Origin: Bryum argenteum
Lineage: Eukaryota > Streptophyta > Bryopsida > Bryales > Bryaceae
Reading direction: 5' to 3'
DNA length: 64,000 nt
Assembly (NCBI GenBank): GCA_037043015.1
Contig: CM073323.1
Span: 14,443,758-14,507,757 of the forward strand
The position numbers and the translations under genes were made by a program. Below the pieces are notes generated by a model. That model searched no databases and was not told where the DNA came from. It was given only the letters and a program-made list of their open reading frames with translations. Of the stretch, positions 12,590 through 25,322 are shown one piece after another (the first letter of the stretch is position 1; each line of letters begins with the position of its first letter).

Positions 12590-13023
12590 GAGCATCCCCA
12601 TTAGCCGCGCGAACTGCCCTCGCCAACACTAATTGGCGGGCCCGCACTGAAATAATACCCCAATGGCCGCGCCATCCCTCCCTTCACCTTTCCGTGGCAC
12701 TTTATTGGAGCCCCGCTCACGCCAAGTTTTCTCTGGTTGCACGGAGACATTTTCCACACTCTATTGCGTAATCAACGGGAAATAATAATGTCAAGAAGGC
12801 ATCTCTGAACACAATCTCCCACTTTTCACTACTGACATGGAATAAAGTGCGGAAATCATTAATGCCAAAGCCTCCCTCCCTAGCCACACCCTCCCCAACC
12901 AACCAAGGTTGTTTGGGGGGGCTCTGTAGCGAGCCTCCATTGGAGACAACACCCTCAATGTCGTGGCTCTCTACAGTACGTCCCTCGCCATTATCCAATG
13001 GCGCGGAACCATTGGGGATGCTC
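12590..13023. mobile_element. 434-bp MITE with TGA target duplication
   Basis: Ends are GAGCATCCCCATTAG on the left and CATTGGGGATGCTC on the right, in inverted orientation. A 3 bp duplication TGA lies at 12587-12589 and 13024-13026. A second subterminal inverted pair, CCAATGGCCGCGCC and CCAATGGCGCGG, lies further in. A three-base duplication with GC-rich termini fits a PIF/Harbinger-type non-autonomous element. The short ORFs inside are not believable genes. Confidence 0.75.
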
Positions 13024-13026
13024 TGA

Positions 13027-14384
13027 TAACACCATCAGAGGCGGCTGACTCGAGAGATGGGGTTTTCATCTACCCTGGTTGTACCTACTTGCTGCTATGC
13101 ATGTCTATGTGGCACTCGGATTTCTTACTCATGAAGTTCATTGCACCCCTCCATAATCACATGTCCTTGACCAGGCATAAATGGCAGTTGACAGGTCAGT
13201 GGGTATGTAAGGGGACCCAACATTGCCTCCTTGCCTGGCTCATTTTAGAGGCCTCATTGTGTGTTTTTTCATTCATAATTCAACTCAATTTGAGATTTGA
13301 GAAATTTTGAAGAATTTTTTTGGAAAAATTTCTGTATGTATGAAGATTCGAATTCACTATTGGGTTTCAATGAATTCAAAAATTTGATATTGCCACGTAC
13401 ATTTTCCACATTTAACGCAGTGAAGATACTTTTAGACCTTGTGGTGGAAAGCAATCTAAGTGAAGGTCCCAAATGAACGGGGTGGCGCTGAAATTTTGCA
13501 TGCATGTTCCCAACTTGATTACCTACATGGAAAAAAATGTAACCAAAATGTTTGGGCTAGAAATCTTCAAGTTCCCCTTTGCACATAGTAGACAATGTCT
13601 CCTGGGCAAGGCTAAAAAAAACTTTACAGTCAATTTCAAATGTTATGATCTCACATCTGGTGATGATCCAACGGTTGAAATTTTTACCACTCCTACTAGT
13701 GGAAGTGATCTTTAAGATCCTACGGCTGAAAGTACCACATATCTTTAAAAAATTTGTTTTTACCCCAACATTTACATAGTGGTCAAAAATCGCAGTTTTG
13801 GGTTGTCAAGCTCTCAAAACATAGTGGATTTTCAGGGGTTAATAGGATCTTAAAATATTATCAAGCTTTTGTTTGTCCTGTAAAAGTAAAATACTTACAA
13901 AAATAAACCTCATCCTCATTTTCATAGAAATTAGAAGGTAAAACCCCTCCATTTGTATCTAACCAAATACAAGCTCTTTCACCTTGCATAAAACTATCAA
14001 TACTACTAAGTACTAGGAAATTAACTACTTTGCCGACTTTTTTGAATAGCTGGAACTTCAACAAAGTTCACTAACTACTATATAGAATACAATATAAGTG
14101 ACATAGAATATTCTCATACATCTAATGCTCCATCTCCTTAATATTTCCATCCTCCTTCAAATTCAACATCATGTATAATTAAAAAGAGAGAAGTTTCAGG
14201 ACTAGTTCTGCTTTTGTTATGAAGAGAACTCAGGAGTAGTACCGTGGGCGTAGGGCAGGGTGGTCGAGAATATTCTATGATTGAACTAGTATATACCCCT
14301 ATCCTCCAGACAAAAAAAATAAAATAGTATTTGATTAATTTGTGAGTAAGGTCCCCTCATCCCGATGGGTGAGCTCTTTATTTG
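13027..14384. other. AT-rich spacer
   Basis: No supported gene. Two similar phrases (GATCCAACGGTTGAAA near 13665 and GATCCTACGGCTGAAA near 13716) hint at old transposon sequence. Confidence 0.45.
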
Positions 14385-14830
14385 GTGCTTTTCAGAAATT
14401 ACCCCGTATCCTCGGTTCTCTCGTTGATGGTCCCCTTGCTTTTTAAGAGTTAAAGCATGTCCGACGTTCCCTTATTCTCTATTCCCCATGCTTTTTAACA
14501 TTTATAGCATGTCATTCGTTCCCTCGTTCCCTTGTTCCTAGTTCCCCGTCTTTTGTTCTAGTTTCCCATTCTAGTTTTTGTTATTGGTTCCCTATCTCCA
14601 AACTCCTGTTCCCGATTCCCATCCTTTGTTCCTAGTTCCTCGTCCCAGGACTCCAATTCTTGGTTTCTATCATCAATTCCTGATTCTCAATATTTGTTCG
14701 TGGTTCCTATCCTCCGTTATGAGTTCCTATCCTTTGATCCTCGTTCCTAAATCCCCTCCGATGTTTCTCCCGTTTTATGATTCTTTGCTCCCATTTTCAT
14801 GTTCCATATTCCTTGTCCCTTTGACTCCTT
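14385..14830. repeat. Degenerate pyrimidine-rich GTTCC repeat
   Basis: About 450 bp of irregular short repeats of the type GTTCC(C/T) with very few purines on this strand. Apparent ORFs are by-products of the composition. Confidence 0.8.
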
Positions 14831-14942
14831 GTTATACTATTTGGATTCAATAAATTCTTAATAACAATTAATTACAACTTACGGAAACTCTTCAAAAATT
14901 TTAAAACTCTTCATGCTTTGTATACTGACCAAATGATGATGG

Positions 14943-14990
14943 CCATGACCATGCATGTATGGATCGCCATGACCATGTATGTATGGATCG
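14943..14990. repeat. Two 24-bp tandem repeats
   Basis: The unit CCATGACCATGCATGTATGG plus ATCG is repeated twice in a row with one substitution. Confidence 0.85.
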
Positions 14991-16113
14991 CCAAGGATAG
15001 ACACATACAAATTGTACTCTTTTATATATAGAGATTCCAAAATTTGAAGATTTTTTTTTACCTTTCTTTCAATGTGATAAGCAATAACAATGGCAAAAGC
15101 GTTGTAACCTTGATCGAGTTGAAATGGCACCACGCCATTTCAAATTTTGTAAAGCCTTCACACTGGTGTATTGTATAATATCATACTGTTTCTGTGATAT
15201 CGCTTTCACACGGATAATATCATTTATATCGGTTCAAATTCTGTCGCGTGATTTTTGGACGATTTTTGTTCGGAAAGGAGTGCCATTTTCAGGGAATAAC
15301 ACCATTTTTACGGAATTGGAAAATTCCTCATTCTTTGATACATTGCTGAGACTAACTTTCGAAGATTGATTAGTTATTCGGCACAGATGTGCTGGGCCTG
15401 TCCTACGGTATTACAATCTTATGTACAAATTGTAGAATTCGTCGCAGAATGCGGACTCCATTAACCTCACTGCCAAACAAAATTCATTTCGAAATATTTT
15501 CAGTACCACAACTGCAAAATAAAATGAGCAGAGAGTAAGTTGGGAGATATCTGCGACACTTTCAGTGTCAAGTAAAAGCAGAAAGAATGTCGATCGCAAG
15601 AATGGTTTTCACAATCAGGTATCATCGACGACTAGTCAAAACTATACATACTGGACTAGCTTCTGAAAAGAATTTGCTGCTGAACTAACACTTCTCTCTT
15701 CGATAAATTAGAGAATATGAGGTCCTCACTACCTATTGTACAGCCACACAAGCTGGTCAAACCACCTTGACCAATACTGAGGAAGGTGCCATGAAAAGCA
15801 ACGCTTTCCACATCTTGATGGCGCCTTGTAACTGCATGCCAATATAAACACATGCATACGTAAGCAAACAAATCGCCCACCATCACTAAACAGCTTATGC
15901 TGAGAAAACTCAAATGGGAACACGTTTTGGAAGCACCCACTTCCAGTCTGAAGAAAAATGATACAGAGCAGATTGGGAGCGGATCTTGCATCACAGAGAG
16001 GGTGAAGCAGTGGCACATCTCACAAACAGAGAAGCAGTGGCAGGGTATTCTATCCATACCTTTTGACAGCGGCAGGAGTTGCATGAGGACCCCCGACGAT
16101 GCTCGCAGGCTGC
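14991..16113. other. Spacer and helicase 3' UTR
   Basis: No independent gene was supported. The right part (roughly 15,400-16,113) lies downstream of the helicase stop codon on the minus strand and probably includes its 3' UTR. Confidence 0.4.
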
Positions 16114-19100
16114 TCAAACTGACCCCATGATGTACTTGTTCAAACTCTGCAATGAGAATGTCGGCTTCTTTTCCGAACTCGAGAAGTAAGGAGAGCTTCT
16201 GACAACAGGTTGCATGGATTCAGGTTGCACTTTCGCTTTTCTGGGTTCACTTTCACGGCTTCCTGAATTGCAGCGATCTTCTGTGCCCATTACTCCATGT
16301 GAACTTCCAGCAAGCTCTTGGTCGACTTCAGCAGGAGGTGGCAGTCTGGACATAAACTCACGTAGTGAGGGTACTCCCGAAATGGCCATTGAATCTGCGT
16401 TGGTGTCAGGACCTTCCGGTTGTTGTATGGATGTCTCCGCGACTGATTCAGAAACGCCGCTGGCTACATATGAGCTGCCGGCAACTCGTACATTGAGAAG
16501 CTCATCATCATCTTCAAGACGGGGTTGCTGGTTAACAGTGCATTCTTCCGAGATTGCGCCTTCAGAACCAGGGGCTTGCTCTGGAAGTGTTGAATATGCA
16601 CTGCCAGCAATTTTTATGTTGAGGAGACTTTGGTCCTCAAAATCGTCATCTTCACTTGAGTCCATGTAAATAGCACCTGAATCACTCTGACATAACAAAA
16701 CAAGTGAGTTAGTTCGTAAGCATGCATAGTGGCTTTATGATGTGATAACTGTTGAACTTCATTTACCTCGGTATGCAGTTTCCGCCTGCGCTTGTTCCTC
16801 TCGACCAACTCCTTTATGGTTTTCTGCAAGCTCTTTCTGAGTTTCTCGTTCTCATGTTTTCGACGGCGATGCTGTTCAGCTGTCACCTTCGCATGGCACG
16901 CGATGCACAAGGTCTGAAAATTCTCCATCGTGCATTCCCCTGCCAATAGATAAATATTAACATAACCGATCACTACAAACTGAGGCTTGTGAGAGATACC
17001 GACTCAGATTTTACAATTTGTTTCCAAATGGACTCCAACACAGCATTCAATCGTGTGATACTGGAAGCCTCACCTCCACCATCAGCCACTGCAACGATGT
17101 GATCAGCGTGCCATGCATTCCCTTCGACCGGATCCTTAATAAGCCTCTCGAGCCTGACAACAATAAGAATGGAGAAATCCCACTTCAGCAATCAAAGCAT
17201 GAAGTATCCGTTGGTGAGCACCCAATTTACAAGGTCGGAGATGATCAAATAAACACGAAGTCGTACAGTTTTTTGCAATCGGCGAGTTGGGGAGCGTATT
17301 CTAGAATATACGGCCGTCTCGATTCCAATTTCAACGGCCTTATTCGTTCCACCAGGGCATGGCAGTCAAGGTTACACTTTGCACACACTCCGCGTTCTAA
17401 ATCAAAGAGATCCTGTAAAAATCAACCATGCCGGAGGTAAGGAAGACAAAGACCACCATCCGCTGAACAAGCTCAGATCCCGAAAGAAGTTAATTCTACA
17501 GTAACAGAAGAAAAGATCGCACCTCTCTTATATGCCGCCTGTCCATTTTCACTGAATACTCATTGAGGCAAGTGACTTGACAAAACAAGTCGTCGAAGTA
17601 CATGGGTTTCTCAGATCGTGGTCCTCTGCAGCACAGACGGATGTAAGGATCACAATAAGCGATTATTATCGAGAAGACTGCCTTTTAGCATTTTACATGA
17701 AGATAAGTGAATAGTGGTGTCTTACTTGCAAGGTTGCTGACAATATTTACAGAGAGGCACATTCTCGGCAGTCCATGCTTGTTCAATTTTCGTTGATTTC
17801 AAACCATTCCGTCTGTGATAGGAGATGGTCCGCCATGATGCACCTGCTGGAACAGCACCACCTATTTCCTCTCTCGGAGTCCAGCGTCTCTTGCTCCCAC
17901 CTCTTACTACACCCTATAAAGAACCACACAATGTCGGTCACTTAACAAGAATGCAGATGCCTTGTTGGTGCCGAACAAACATAATGGAGATTTATGATAA
18001 TATTGCAATGCAAATGTACGTACCCCGGCGACGTAGTGATCCTCATCTCTGAGAGAATTCACTTCATCTGAGAGTGGAAGCGAGAGAGGACGGCCACGGA
18101 GCCGGTTGCGAATAAAAGGTCGCAGATTACTGTATTCTTCCCAGAAGGTCGCTGCAGCTTCTCGGTAAGAGGCATTGAGCGCTAAGAAAGGAGGCAGGGC
18201 CCCTCGTTCACAGATGCCACTTTCTGCAAAGTGAGCCAGGTCCTCAGGCTTGAAGTTTGCTTGCAGTGATATGGGCTCAGCGTTTTCAGCAATTGAAGTG
18301 CGAAACAAATGAATACGGCCAGTATTGGGGCTAACCTGGACAAACATCGGCAGCAAGGATCAGACGAAGCCATATTCCATGACAACACAATCAGCAATCA
18401 ACAAATATGAGTACCACTCAGAAAAGCTGTTAAGAATCTGGGGCCACTTTGAGTATTTACTCCAAATGTAAGAGCCTTAGCTTACCTCAAACATAAGGGA
18501 CGATGCAGGAAATTCCACAAAACTCTCATCGGATGCGTCCTTATTAAATTGGGTAAGGCTCAATCGTAGTTGACTCATGCAAGGTAGTCCGCTGCTATCG
18601 TCGGCAGTTAAGCATGAGTCTTGTGTCAGGCTGGCTTGAAGGTGTGAGTTTGACAAATCAATTACACGATCGATCTGCACGAGAGCGCCAAAACCATGAT
18701 GACGTGCTAAAAATTTATACCATATTCTTTTGAAGTATTCAATTTCCTGCTTACCTCGAGAGATGTTTCAGCTCCATCAATCATGGTCGAAACCCTTTCA
18801 AGGCTCTTGCTCAATGACTGCCAGTGCTTGACGTCACTTGTCCCCTACTCAAGTACAAGCATCAAGTTAGTAGCGTTCCACCTCTACAAAACATGCTTCA
18901 TAGTTCGAATGATAAGTACCTTGGCAACAAAGGTGTAAATGTTCACAGCATTTTTCTGACCTCGGCGATGTGCCCTATCTTCAGCCTGAGGAAACCAAGC
19001 GAAGGTCAACAAAGTTTCAAATCCAGTTCTCAATCTCGTCACAAATGAGTTTCAAATCGATCTATTTCGATGTGGTTCATCAGTGAGTTCCAAGACAATC

Positions 19101-22100
19101 CAGTCACGATAAAATAGTGATAAAAATGACGAGACCTTGTTCTCACATACAAAGAAAAACCACGGAATGAAGATTGATAGCTGCAAGAGTTTAAGGTATG
19201 GAGTCCCACCTGGAGCATTTCGGATGCAGATTTAGGGAGCTCAACAAAGACGACACTCCGTGCGGCAGAGAAATCGAGACCCACACCACCGGCTTGCACT
19301 CCTATGATTGCTATTTTCACCTAGAGCCCAGAGATAGTCATAAGTGGCAATCAAAGGCGAATACTGGACTAGTGAGGATTTGAGTACACTTCTATCTTGC
19401 CACACAATGGCAATAATACACAATAATTCAGGAGCTTTACCTCCGGGTCCGACCGGAATCGATTGACGTTGAGCAGACGGTCTCGTGCTAGGGTACTTCC
19501 ATCAATGCGAACAAATTCTACTCGTTGACATTGTATGATCTCCTGCACTCATAACGACGATGTACAGTTCAATACAAATCTCTACATACTCGATAGATGA
19601 AAGTTAAGGCTGACGACTTCCTGAACCAGACAACTGAAAACTGGAGCCCAGCAGATCTTATTACTAGTTTGAAGTCAAACACAATACTTGTCCACGGGCT
19701 GTTCAAAGGTGATCCGATGTTACCTGAATACTGTCCAAAACCTTGAGATGATGCGCAAAGATGATCATCTTCTTCCGATGAGTCCCATCTTGCGCATCTC
19801 GACCAGCAAAGATGGAGTTATTGAGCAACCACTCTTGAAAACCGCGAAGCTTCGCAACTCCGATCTCCTGCTCAGAAAGCATCCGAGCAGATGCTTTGCT
19901 TGCTACTCCGTTGACAACTTCACTTTCATCGGTGCTGTCATCGCCGTTCTCGTCTTCACACTCACAAGCTCCCTTCCTCGTAAACCCACATCTACATGCC
20001 TCCTCACCCAATCGCTCTGATATCTTCTCTCTTGCAGTGGCAACTGTGAACTCCTTCGCTTGTTTTATGTCAGCAGATGAAAGCTGTAAGCAGATAATTT
20101 GACGCCGTTTCGGAGGAAGTTGTGTCATAACATCATCCTTCATCCTCCTGATCTGAATCAGTTTTATGGTCAATACGAATGGCTTCTACTCTTAAGGGTC
20201 AATACAAGTTCACTTCTAAATTTATATCGAAGACTTCAAACAGCATGCCTAGATTCGTCATTGTGATTACCACTAGTTAAAAAAACGAGCGAAGTTTCAA
20301 AGACACGCACCATGACTGCCTGCTTCAAGAGAACATTGAGCTCCACAAGTCTAGAGCCCCTCGAAAAGTCCTGATGAAATAGACACGGTAAATACCTCAA
20401 GAGCAGCAGACTTAAATAGTGAGAATCATCCATGAATCTCAAAACTAACCACCCTCTAACTGAACCAGACATATCGTTTGAAACAGTGTCGGTCACATAA
20501 CCTTGGATCCTGTACTAAATTCAACAATAATCAATTAGAAGTCTATATGCAGTACCTTAAAGTTACCCGGGCCAGAGGGTGGCCACTGTCGATCACAGTA
20601 ATTCCGAGCAAACTCGTACTTGTTCTTGCCAAGTAAGTTGGGCCTACAAATCACGCCAAGTCATTGTTAACTACAAAAAAACATACAAGTGATGAACATC
20701 ATAAGGATCAGTAAGAAAGACCAACTTACCACAAGCAGTTGATTTGATTGAAGATGTCAAATGGCCTGCGTTGAAAGGCAACTCATGAGAAAAATGCACT
20801 AAATAAAGCATCGTGTTGATTCAGCCCACAAAAGGACATGAAACAAGAACATCACTCGTACCTCGATAATGACGGTGTGCCGGTAAGCAGCACGACCCTC
20901 TTCACCTTCTGTACGAGCTCAAGAACTGCCATAGTCTGGAATGGTCATGGAGTCAGATAAAATCACAGTATAGAAGCTATTACAAAAAGGAAGATGGACA
21001 GAAGGCATACCTCGTCGCATTCGAGCTTTTTAGAGGTGCAACGCAGATTGTGTGCTTCATCCACAATAACGATGCCCCATTGACGTGAAGACATGCTTTC
21101 GCGTAGGCGTGCTAGCATATTGAACGATATGACAACCACCTTTGGCAGCGGCGTGTTCTCTGCCAAGTTGTTCTTCCGACCAAAAACTGCCACAATCACA
21201 TAATCACTCTCGGGTCACTTCTAATGCACGTATAATCGCCATGATGAACATTTTTCGATCGCACCTGGTAAGGTGATGAAGTTCAGTTCCATGTTCAGTG
21301 ACCACAATTCAAAAAGCTTGATGAGGATAGAAAAAATACCAAGATGCACATCTAGAGGAGAAAGGTAAGGAAGCCATCGCTCCAGCTCTTCCGCCCATAC
21401 CAATCGCATACTTGCAGGACAAACAACTAATAGGGAGCCTTCTTCTCTGTAACATGATGCCATTGCAATTGCCTGATAGATTCACCCATCACCATCCTTC
21501 AAAATGTGTATGCCATTCATAAATTATATCTACATTGTGCTTGAGACTACAAATAGTACGATATGGCTTGAAGCTACAAATATCGCCTGTCTGAAATCTG
21601 AGACCAATACCGAGCTATGTGCCGCTTTATATCAAAGGTTTGGTACTGTTTGATCAGATTTGAGGCTACAGACCTGGATAGTTTTTCCCACGCCCATTTC
21701 GTCAGCAAGAAGGCAACGCCCGCCTCGTTGCAAGCCATACTTGACACCCTCCCTTTGGAAAGGTAGCAAGGTTTTGGCAAGGCCTTGTGGCAAGTTGAGA
21801 AGTAATTGATCGACCTCACAGTCGGTTAAGTGAGTGGGACCATAAGGAACACGGCACTCGGCTGCTCGCTGGAACTTCTCCAACACCATCCGAGTTGACC
21901 ATGGAATTCGCTCGTATTCCACTCCTGGCAATCCCTTCAGAGCTTCTGTCACCTTGTCGTATTCCTTGAGATTGTACACCAGCCATTGCGCTGAAGGCTC
22001 CAGATTCTCACATCTTGCTGCCTACTCGTGCTCACAACCCGCCAAACCCCCTCAATCAGAGAAGCTACTCACCTATCCACGCTTGATTAGCCTCCAATCT

Positions 22101-22730
22101 ATGGGCTCGGATCTTTGAATCGAAATGGGGTGTCTACCATCACTGTGCAACTAAATACGAATTCAGCTACAGCAGCCAATAGCTGGTTAACCCTAAACGA
22201 TACCAGGAGATTTTGATTACTATCTTCATAGGCTAGTTCATGTTGATTGGAGACATATCACTTATTTGAGGGTATTGCTTATGATTCAGTATATTTTGAA
22301 GCATATGAACTCCTGTATGCTATTTCTAAGACATGAGGTTCCTTGCTTTTTAAATGGCTATGCTTGATTTTGAAGAGATTGAGGTGCTTACAGATGAGAT
22401 TGAGTGCAAAAAATCTTGGGGTACACGGCCGCTCTTGACGACCAGGAAGAATCTGTCGGGGGCGCATATCTCGAGAGCAACAGTGATTTTCTCGCAACCA
22501 TCTCCAATACGATGGGGTGCATGATTCTCCTTATTGAAGAGGTTCGTTTGTACTAGACAAGGTCGGGGATCTACAGTTGCTTGGTTCACATCCGACGGAG
22601 GCCGATGTTGCAGTATGTTGCTTGATTTTGAGTCGGAAGGAATGGATCCTTGTAGTTTGGCGTTCCGTCTGGCTAATGCTGAAGCTCGGTTGGCCTCAAT
22701 GCGTCGTTTCTGCTCCTCGCTGACCTCCAT
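16114..22730 (-). CDS. ZRANB3: SNF2-family annealing helicase with HNH nuclease domain (ZRANB3-like)
   Basis: ATP-driven fork-remodelling translocase of the SMARCAL1/ZRANB3 group with a structure-specific nuclease, nuclear. Twenty-one exons join in frame to 1,271 residues: 22730-22392, 22021-21674, 21472-21340, 21186-21011, 20935-20862, 20765-20730, 20643-20556, 20370-20311, 20152-19724, 19542-19441, 19320-19210, 18985-18920, 18844-18755, 18674-18486, 18335-18024, 17913-17726, 17625-17523, 17412-17267, 17153-17074, 16939-16767, 16686-16114. Visible in order are a HARP-like stretch (WLVYNLKEYDKV), Walker A DEMGVGKT (~221-228), DEAH (316-319), LLTGTPSLS, the C-lobe, motif VI AEDRAHRRGQKN (~633), paired Cys motifs (CKYCQQPCK, CAKCNLDC) and HNH (HADHIVAVADGGGE to CIACHAKVT, ~1012-1046). 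Least certain is the exon 1/2 junction. Confidence 0.92.
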
Positions 22731-24068
22731 CTATACTCATATTCCTGCCACTGGCCCGCTCCTCATACTAAATTACAGGCAGGCACATTCTTCAAGTTTC
22801 TCTCTCCAGGTTGAGGACAGATTCCCGAAATCGAAACTAAGCCATCGTAAAAAGCACATATGAAATCCTTGAAGCCGGACGAAACTCAGGACCCACTCCG
22901 CCTCCAATGTGATGATTCGGCACTCACAAATTCCCACAATAGCCTCGCTCGTAAATCAGAGGAGGCCCCAACTCGCGAATTCGAATTTGGCCCTCTCATT
23001 GGTCTCTCGAAATTTAAAACTCCATGAGCTGCATAATGAAGCCCGAAAAGATTTTACACAGACACGGTGTGCATTCGCCAGGTAAAGAAAGAACCCACTC
23101 TGTAATGCTTCCTCAAATCGGCACTCGCAAGTCGAATTTAAAAAGAAAATCTCAACTCTCAACTCACTTTTCAGATTCGGCTTTCACGATTCTAAACTCC
23201 ATCAGCTGCCGACTGGCGCACTGCAAATCTGAAAAGTCGTGGAAAAGTGTAGGACAGGGAGCCATCTGCCAGGCAGCTTCAAGGTGAAGTAGAGGGCGAC
23301 ATTACCGTTGCAGTCTTGAGTGGGAATGAACAGCTGCATTCATCTATTTCCAGCGATTCATTCATTCGAATGTTCTCATCCATGGCCGTCATTCGTCGTC
23401 GTCGGTAGAACCCTGGTCCATCGATCGGCCAATTTGCGCATCGATCACAAGGTGCTCAGAGGGTGCAAAGATTAACGCAATAATAATTGTAAGCATGATA
23501 TTTGCTTCTAGGGTTTAAGAGTTGCTGCATGGTTGTTGCTACGTGTCAAGGATCAGGGAGCTGTTTGTTGATCGGCATGAGGTGAATGAAGAGAGCTTCT
23601 AGCTCATTATATTATAACACTCGTGATTCTATTACATGAAGTGAGCTCCTAGTGTTTAAAAGCGCGTTACGGCTCTTGCGAAGCTACAAGGGATCAAACA
23701 GAGATCGGTGCATGCATCGTCTTTGCGGAATGAATGCTTCTTGCATGAATGCGATCGCTGAATTAGGTCATTTGTCGTCGACTGTAGTTGTGTGACAACT
23801 TTGTACTTCCACGACACAAATTAGGTGGTGCTTTTGGTCGCGCACATTAATCTTTCCATTCTAAGAGCTTGTGGAGATAATTGACGAGCTTTGGAATTGA
23901 GCTGTTCACGCATTTTGGTTCTTAAAAGCTGAGATTGCTGCGACCCCTATTACGGTCAGTGATTTGTCTCCTTCTGGCCACACTCTTTGACCGTAGAAGT
24001 GTAGCAGGTAACGCCCTCAGGGTAAAATTCAAATATTGACGAGCTTCTACCTCTTGAGCATTTGCAGA
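22731..24068. other. Divergent intergenic region
   Basis: Lies between the 5' ends of the helicase gene (-) and the zinc-finger gene (+), so both promoters should be here. No exon, element or strong motif was identified. Confidence 0.5.
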
Positions 24069-25322
24069 ATGACGATGGATCGGCCGCACTTTTACGAATG
24101 CCCTGTTTGCCATGCTTGTGTGCCAAATTCTGCTGAGAATGTAGCATTGCACAACGAAGGAAAGAAACACAAACGCGCAGCAGAACTGGCGAGAGAAACA
24201 CAGGCGCTCGAGTTGCGGATTGCACAGCCGGTAGCAACTGGACTGCCACCATATTCTTCACACTTTGTTTCATCGAGGCCGCAGAGTAATGGCGAAGCTA
24301 CACCTCCATTTCTACATCATCCTGCTCAGGAGAAATTAGGTTTTGTCAATTCCCGTGAGGGTAATGCTGCGCGTCCTCAGGCTACCACCACTTCAGACCG
24401 GCGATTCGATGTGAGGCTTCGTGTCCAAGGAGTGGTCATAGCTGTGTCATCTGCCTACACTCAAGCGTAAGCAATCTTACCTCATGCTCTTTTTCTTTAC
24501 CTTCAGATACTCTTGCCCTTGCTAAGACCTTTACGTCTGTCCTGATCTGCCAGATTCTGCGACGCCCTGACACAAGCGTTACAAGGTTCAAATGTTGATC
24601 TGAGCGGAGCTGATCTGAGCCAAGCGAGTATATTTGTCCAAGTTGATATAGGCAGCAATGCCCCTGTGGCTGCTGATCACACGTCCATCAAGGTGCATCT
24701 TGCAGAGCGGTCTGCACCGTTAATACATTTTCCTTCTGACTAATTTCGTGTTACATCTGTTATTCCCTATCCCAGTTCTTTTCATTGCTTTTGCTTGCAG
24801 TGTTGCTGGAGCATCTTGTGGTCATTGTGTGTAAGAGTGAGTGCTTTATAACAATCGATTTGCAGATATTCTTGATCATGTGCTTCGAAATTGTGTTTCT
24901 AGGCAGGGAGCACTTATTAGCTTTTGGTGTTGCCATCAGGTGAACCCTCTTGGTCTTGGAGGTGTTGAATCGCAGGAAAGGACACGGGTGGCGCCACTGG
25001 TAGCAGAGGCCGAACCAGTTTCCAAAATGCCGAAGCTCGAGATCTCGAGCAGCTCGATCGCAAATTAGAGCAAGCTGGAGTTTCGCTAGACCCTTTCGGA
25101 TATGTCTCGTATCTGGTCGAAGACCACGGGGATTTTGTGAAGGCAATCTTAGGTTGTTTACTATATCGTGGTTTTGCAGAATTACAGTGGTAAAGTGTTT
25201 ACTGTATCGTTGTTTTGCAGAATTACAGTGATACAGTGTGTGAAGGATGCTCTCATTTTGACCCTGGAAGTCTGGCAGGCACAAGGATGGGCGTGAAGGT
25301 TGGCTCGTTTTTCAAAAGTTGA
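24069..25322 (+). CDS. Matrin/U1-type C2H2 zinc-finger protein
   Basis: A single C-X2-C-X13-H-X5-H finger (Cys11, Cys14, His28, His34; YECPVCHACV to HNEGKKHKR) of the U1/matrin class opens the protein, which suggests RNA or double-stranded nucleic-acid binding. Exon 1 (24069-24466) and exon 2 (24554-24692) are well supported. The rest is a best-fit model: 24866-24926, 24976-25142, 25221-25322. It gives 288 residues in one frame, with exon 4 reading smoothly through EARDLEQLDRKLEQ. It needs a donor TTTG|GTGTTG at the exon 3 end and a GC-AG intron (AAG|GCAATC) before exon 5. A better-looking donor at 24940 breaks the frame. I do not recognise a named orthologue. Confidence 0.6.
25145..25240. 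repeat. Short tandem duplication over a 3' splice site
   Basis: A roughly 50 bp unit (core TTTTGCAGAATTACAGTG) is present twice, at about 25155-25200 and 25199-25240. Each copy offers the same acceptor TTTTGCAG|AATTAC for the zinc-finger gene's last exon. Confidence 0.75.

Noticed and set aside
14578..14853. 91-codon frame in the pyrimidine-rich region
   Set aside because: It is a translation of degenerate GTTCC repeats.
16114..16160. PCNA-binding (PIP) box at the helicase C-terminus (FSLQSLNKY)
   Set aside because: The spacing does not satisfy Qxx(I/L/M)xx(F/Y)(F/Y); noted only as a distinctive tail.
22080..22145. Possible extra helicase exon on the minus strand (GRHPISIQRSEP stretch)
   Set aside because: The frame runs into TAG immediately before the only good donor, and exons 1 and 2 already join in phase 0 without it.
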